25,632 nt of DNA from positions 1 to 25,632 of the forward strand of contig CAZQKE010000053.1 in assembly GCA_964593865.1 (NCBI GenBank), given 5' to 3'. The translations under genes were made by a program, and so were the position numbers. Below the pieces are notes generated by a model that saw nothing but the letters and a program-made list of their open reading frames with translations, had not been told where the DNA came from and ran no database searches. This DNA comes from CAZQKE01 sp964593865 (GTDB taxonomy: Bacteria; Chloroflexota; Anaerolineae; JAAYZQ01). Positions 21,896 through 25,632 of this stretch are shown here, in pieces; positions within the stretch are counted from its first letter, which is position 1; each line of letters starts with the position of its first letter.

Positions 21896-23058
21896 AGATT
21901 CTCTTTATCACCGGCGAATTTCCGCCCATGCAGGGCGGCGTAGGCGATTACACCCGCGAGCTGGGTCTGGCCCTGGCCGACCTGGGCTGTTCCGTCCACG
22001 TTGCCGCTCCCATCCAGGCCGGGCCGGTCAAGGGCTTGACCGTCCACCCCCTCGTTGAGCGGTGGGGCTGGGGTAGCCAACGCATCCTGTTGGACTTGGT
22101 CCGCCGGGAACGGCCCGATGTAGTCCACATCCAGTACCAGGCGGCAGCTTATGGTCTGCACCCCGCCATCAATTTTTGGCCTTGGCGGATGCGCCGTCTG
22201 AAGGCCGACCGCCCCCGCGCCGTCGTCACCTTTCACGACCTGCGCGTGCCCTACCTTTTTCCCAAAGCCGGCCCCCTGCGCCTCTGGGTGGTGCATGAAC
22301 TGGCCCGCCGTAGCGACGCCGCCATCGTCACCAACCGTGCCGACTTTGAAGCCCTTTCCCGCGCTTTGGGCCACCCCCCTGCCCTGATCCCCATCGGCTC
22401 TAACATCAAACCCACGCTCCCGGCGGACTATGACCGCATCGCCTGGCGCGCCCGCTGGGGCGTCGGCCCCGATGACCTGCTGCTCTGTTTCTTCGGCTTT
22501 ATCAACGACCGCAAAGGTGTAGACGTGTTGCTCCGCGCCCTCGCCGCCGATACCCTCGCCCCGCGCCGTCCTTTGCTCCTGTTCATCGGCGGCCAGACCG
22601 GCGCCAGCGACCCGACCAACGTCGCTTACCTAGAGCGCATCAAGCGACTTATTGCCGACCTGGGCTTGGAGAAACGCATCCGGTGGACCGGCTACTTGCC
22701 CGATAAGGAGGTCTCGGCCTGCTTTGCCGCCGCCGACCTGTGCGTGCTGCCCTTCCGCGACGGCGTCTCCTTCCTGCACGGCACATTCCACGCTGCCCTG
22801 GTCCACGGCGCGGCCATCATCACCACCCACCCCGACCCGCCCCTGCCGGAGCTGAGCCACGGCCAAAACGTCTGGCTTGTCCCGCCGGAGGACCCGGCGG
22901 CCCTGGCATCGGCCATCTCCCGCCTGGCCGATGACCCGGCCCTGCGCCGCACCCTCGGCACAGGGGCCAAAACCCTTTCCCGGCAATTCCGCTGGGAACG
23001 GATCGCCGCCGACACCCTGGCTCTTTACCGAACGCTGCTATCCTCTGCATCCTCCTGA
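21892..23058 (+). CDS. Family 4 glycosyltransferase (GT-B fold)
   Basis: 388 residues from GTG 21892, which gives the canonical GT4 N-terminus VKILFITGEFPPMQGGVGDYTREL; a start at 21826 would add an unrelated 22-residue extension. The C-terminal Rossmann half shows LLLCFFGFINDRKGVDVLLRAL (donor-side strand and KG helix), IRWTGYLPDKEVSACFAAADLCVLPF and a DGVSFLHGTFHAALVHGAAIITT loop. In the last, the family's usual E-x7-E pair is not kept, which is common in related actinobacterial and Chloroflexota proteins. It probably moves a sugar from a nucleotide donor to a lipid or polysaccharide; acceptor unknown. No ribosome site is evident, so translation may depend on the overlapping upstream frame. 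Confidence 0.88.
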   Translation: MKILFITGEFPPMQGGVGDYTRELGLALADLGCSVHVAAPIQAGPVKGLTVHPLVERWGWGSQRILLDLVRRERPDVVHIQYQAAAYGLHPAINFWPWRMRRLKADRPRAVVTFHDLRVPYLFPKAGPLRLWVVHELARRSDAAIVTNRADFEALSRALGHPPALIPIGSNIKPTLPADYDRIAWRARWGVGPDDLLLCFFGFINDRKGVDVLLRALAADTLAPRRPLLLFIGGQTGASDPTNVAYLERIKRLIADLGLEKRIRWTGYLPDKEVSACFAAADLCVLPFRDGVSFLHGTFHAALVHGAAIITTHPDPPLPELSHGQNVWLVPPEDPAALASAISRLADDPALRRTLGTGAKTLSRQFRWERIAADTLALYRTLLSSASS

Positions 23059-23333
23059 ACCGGGCAGTTTATCGTCAAGAGCGCGGAGAGAGCGCGCAAC
23101 ATCCCTCTCGGCGCACATGCGAAAACCTCGGGGCGTCCCCGAATTGGGCGCGAATACGCGAATCCGCGCGGCCTTATTCGCGGACGGCAGTGCGGGCCAC
23201 AGTCCACGCCCCGTTGCGCCGGACTGCGACCCGGCGCGAGCAGCCGAGGTTTTCATCCTCGGCGGCGAGCCGAAATTATGTCTTCAGATTGCATCCCGGC
23301 GCACGAACCCAACCTTGCCCCCTGGGCAGCCTG
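23059..23333. other. Convergent intergenic region with inverted repeat
   Basis: 275 bases between convergent genes. A 10-bp inverted repeat AAAACCTCGG (23122-23131) / CCGAGGTTTT (23244-23253) brackets GC-rich sequence with further small hairpins, for example TCGGC/GCCGA at 23258-23272. No coding region and no clear U-tract terminator is visible. Confidence 0.45.
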
Positions 23334-25632
23334 CTAACGGCGCAGCCAGCGCACGCTGTTGGAACGGCATTGAGGGCAAATCCGTTCTTCAATCCGGAAA
23401 ACGTCGGACCAGCGGTGGCCGCAGCGCAGGCACACATAATCGGCGGGCCGGCCGATGTCGCGGGGGCGCGGGTTGCGGGGGCTGGGCACGCGGGCCGAAG
23501 CCAGCACCCGGCGAGTCTTTTCCACCTCCTCCGGGGTGACGCTCCGGCGTTTCTCCTCTACCGCGATCATGATCTGCTGCCAACGCGCCCCTTCGGCAGC
23601 GGAGCACCATTCCAATTGCAGGCGGTCGGGGCGCAGCCCGGCCTTTTCCAGGCCGTCCCACAGGCCGTCCATGCGGCGGGTGGTGTTGCGGTTGGCGTCA
23701 ATGTAGTGACAATCCACATAGTGGCAGCCGGAGACGAGGACCACCGGCGCACCCTTTTTGAAGGCGTACCACACAAAGTCGGGGCTGACGCGCCCGGAGC
23801 ACATGGTCCGAATGATGCGAGCATTGGGCGGATAGGCCAGGCGGGCCACACCGGCCGTATCGGCCCCGGCATAGGAGCACCAGTTACAGGCAAAGGTGAC
23901 GATCTTTTCCAGGGGGTCTTGCTCCAGGATGGCGTCAATCTGGGCGTAGATGGCCTGATCGGAGAAGTGACGCATCTCTATCGCGTCAAATTTGCATTCG
24001 GCGGCACAGGTCCCGCACCCGGCGCAGGCTGCGCTGACCACGCGGGCCACCTGTTTCTTTTCCCAAAGGATGGCCCCAAAGGGACAGACGGCGGCGCACT
24101 GGCCGCACTTTTTGCACTTGGCCTCATCCACCACGGCGGTGATGGCCTCCACCCGCAGTTTGCTCTTGTTCAGCAAGATGTTGACGTGAGAGGCTGCCGC
24201 GCTGGCCTGGGTGACGCTTTCGCGCACATCTTTGGGGCTTTCGGCGGCCCCGGCGATAAAGACGCCTTTGGTCGGCGTATCCACCGGGCGCAGTTTGGCG
24301 TGGGCCTCCTTCAAAAAGCCGCTGGGCGATTTGGAAAGGCCGACCATGCGTCGGATCGTCTCGGTGTCGGTCGCCGGGGTGGCCCCTACGGCCAGGACGA
24401 GCATATCGAATTCGTGTTCTTCCAAGCGGTTGGCCGTGGTGTTTTCGACGGTGACGTGCAGGTTGCCGGTGGTCGGGTCCTCGCGGACCTCGCCGGGCAG
24501 GCCACGGATGTAGCGCACGCCGCTGCTGCGGGAACGCATCAGCAATTCCTCAAACCCCTTGCCAAAGGCCCGCAGGTCCATGTAAAACACCGAGACCTCG
24601 CTATCCGGATAGTTATCGCGCAGGTACTGGGCCGCCTTGATGGTGTTCATGCAACAGATGTTGGAACAGTAGGGGTTGCCCCGTTCCGGGTCCTGGGTCC
24701 GCGAGCCGACGCACTGGATGAAGCCGATGCGCTTAGGGGGCTTCAGGTCACCGGGGCGGGCCAGATGGCCTTCCAGAGGACCGCCGGTGGAGATCAGCCG
24801 CTCCAATTCCATGCTGGTAATGACATTGGGGAAACGGGCATAGCCGTATTCATCCAGGGCGGTGGGGTCATAGACATCCATGCCGGTTGCGACGATGATG
24901 GCCCCTACCTCCAGGTCCAGCAGTTCGTCCTCCATGTCAAAGTCAATACAGTTCTTTTCGCAGGCTTCGATGCACTTGCCGCAGGCGATGGGGTTCTGAC
25001 CCAAGCACTCTTCGCGGTTGATGATATAGGCCGAGGGCACGGCCTGGGGGAAGGGGATGTAGGCCGCCCGGCGGGTGGCCAGGCCCATCTGGAATTCATC
25101 GGGGACGACAACAGGGCAGACGGCGGCGCAATCGCCGCAAGCGGTGCATTCGTCTTCAATCACATAGCGGGCCTTTTTCCGCACCCGCACCTTGAAATTG
25201 CCCACATAGCCGGAAACGTCCTCTACCTCGGCGTAGGTCAACAGTTCAATGTTGGGATGCCGACCGACATCCATCATTTTAGGGCCGAGAATTCAGGCAC
25301 TACAGTCCATCGTGGGGAAGGTCTCGTCCAACTGCGCCATCCTTCCCCCGATGGACGGTTCGCGCTCCACCAGATAAACGGGATAATTGGCGTTCGCCAG
25401 TTCCAGAGCGGCCCGGATGCCGGTGATGCCCGCGCCGACGACCAGGGTGGCGGGATTGATGGGCACCTTGTTGACGCTCAACGCCTGGTGATGACGCACC
25501 CTGGCGACGGCGGCCTCGACAAGGGCTTTGGCCTTCTCGGTAGCCTCCTCCTTATCGTCATGCACCCACGAACACTGCTCCCGGATGTTGGCCTGCTCGA
25601 AGAAATAGGGGTTGAGCCCCGCTTCGGACAGG
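23334..25632 (-). CDS. hdrA: HdrA-MvhD fusion selenoprotein with C-terminal zinc ribbon (partial at its start)
   Basis: The frame is open to the window edge (no true start visible; NPYFFEQANIREQCSWVH is HdrA sequence) and contains one TGA (25293-25295) read as Sec, giving at least 765 residues. Order: HdrA N-region; FAD-binding VVGAGITGIRAALELANANYP; TMDCSA-Sec-ILGPKMMDVG, where HdrA proteins have Cys or Sec; ferredoxin clusters (CTACGDCAAVCP, CGKCIEACEKNC); thioredoxin-reductase-like core; CKKCGQCAAVCP and CAGCGTCAAEC [4Fe-4S] sites; MvhD/FlpD domain (ACNWCSYAGAD, CSGRV, GCHYVDCHY); and a final zinc ribbon (CLRCGHRW ... CPQCRSN). HdrA bifurcates or confurcates electrons through FAD; MvhD links it to a hydrogenase or formate dehydrogenase. 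Partners would lie beyond the right edge. Confidence 0.93.
25255..25295 (-). promoter_or_regulatory. SECIS element of the hdrA gene
   Basis: TGA at 25295-25293, 20-nt spacer, 5' arm GGATGTC (25272-25266), loop GGTC (25265-25262), 3' arm GGCATCC (25261-25255): seven pairs, one G-U. The loop starts 27 nt after the TGA and has the GGUC sequence of the classic E. coli fdhF SECIS loop. Confidence 0.9.

Overview
The window is GC-rich and densely coded. It most likely comes from a Chloroflexota (Anaerolineae-like) bacterium. This is an inference from the Thr-Pro linkers, the bacterial SH3 tail, an unusual cytochrome c maturation (Ccm) cluster, a HdrA-MvhD fusion and use of selenocysteine; no rRNA or tRNA is present to confirm it.

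Layout. At the left edge (1-451, +) is the end of an HtrA-type protease. From about 527 to 21284 nearly everything lies on the minus strand. Read in the direction of transcription it runs: a copper module (csoR, copZ, copA, led by a good promoter and a CsoR-like operator), an Rpn/PD-(D/E)XK protein, a three-domain DsbA-like lipoprotein, a Ccm cluster (zinc-ribbon membrane protein, ccmE, ccmF, CcmI-like zinc-ribbon protein, another membrane protein, ccmA, a damaged toxin gene with its antitoxin, ccmB, ccmC, ccmD), then ccdA, a TlpA/ResA thioredoxin, a DUF2085 protein, an ArsB/NhaD-type transporter and two UspA genes. From 21892 a glycosyltransferase reads on the plus strand. The right edge holds a minus-strand HdrA-MvhD gene that runs out of the window.

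Main discovery. Two genes are interrupted only by in-frame TGA codons that sit exactly where a redox cysteine belongs. Each TGA is followed at the right distance by a hairpin that fits a bacterial SECIS element. (1) 15499-17346 is one 615-residue, three-domain DsbA-like lipoprotein with Sec-Pro-Tyr-Cys and Sec-Pro-Ala-Cys active sites and a third domain that has lost its active site. Its two SECIS hairpins have the same geometry (14-nt spacer, 7-bp stem, CGUGA loop) but different, compensated stem sequences. (2) The HdrA-MvhD protein has Sec in its Cys-Ser-Ala-Sec motif, followed by a 7-bp hairpin with a GGUC loop.

How the genes fit together. The Ccm system is the rarer type whose CcmE carries a heme-binding Cys in CxxxY instead of His, and no CcmH is visible. 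The two-Sec DsbA protein, the CcdA/TlpA pair and the zinc-ribbon membrane proteins are therefore candidates for the thiol chemistry and scaffolding of apocytochrome c maturation. The copper genes at the head of the same run suggest that metal handling and cytochrome assembly may be expressed together.
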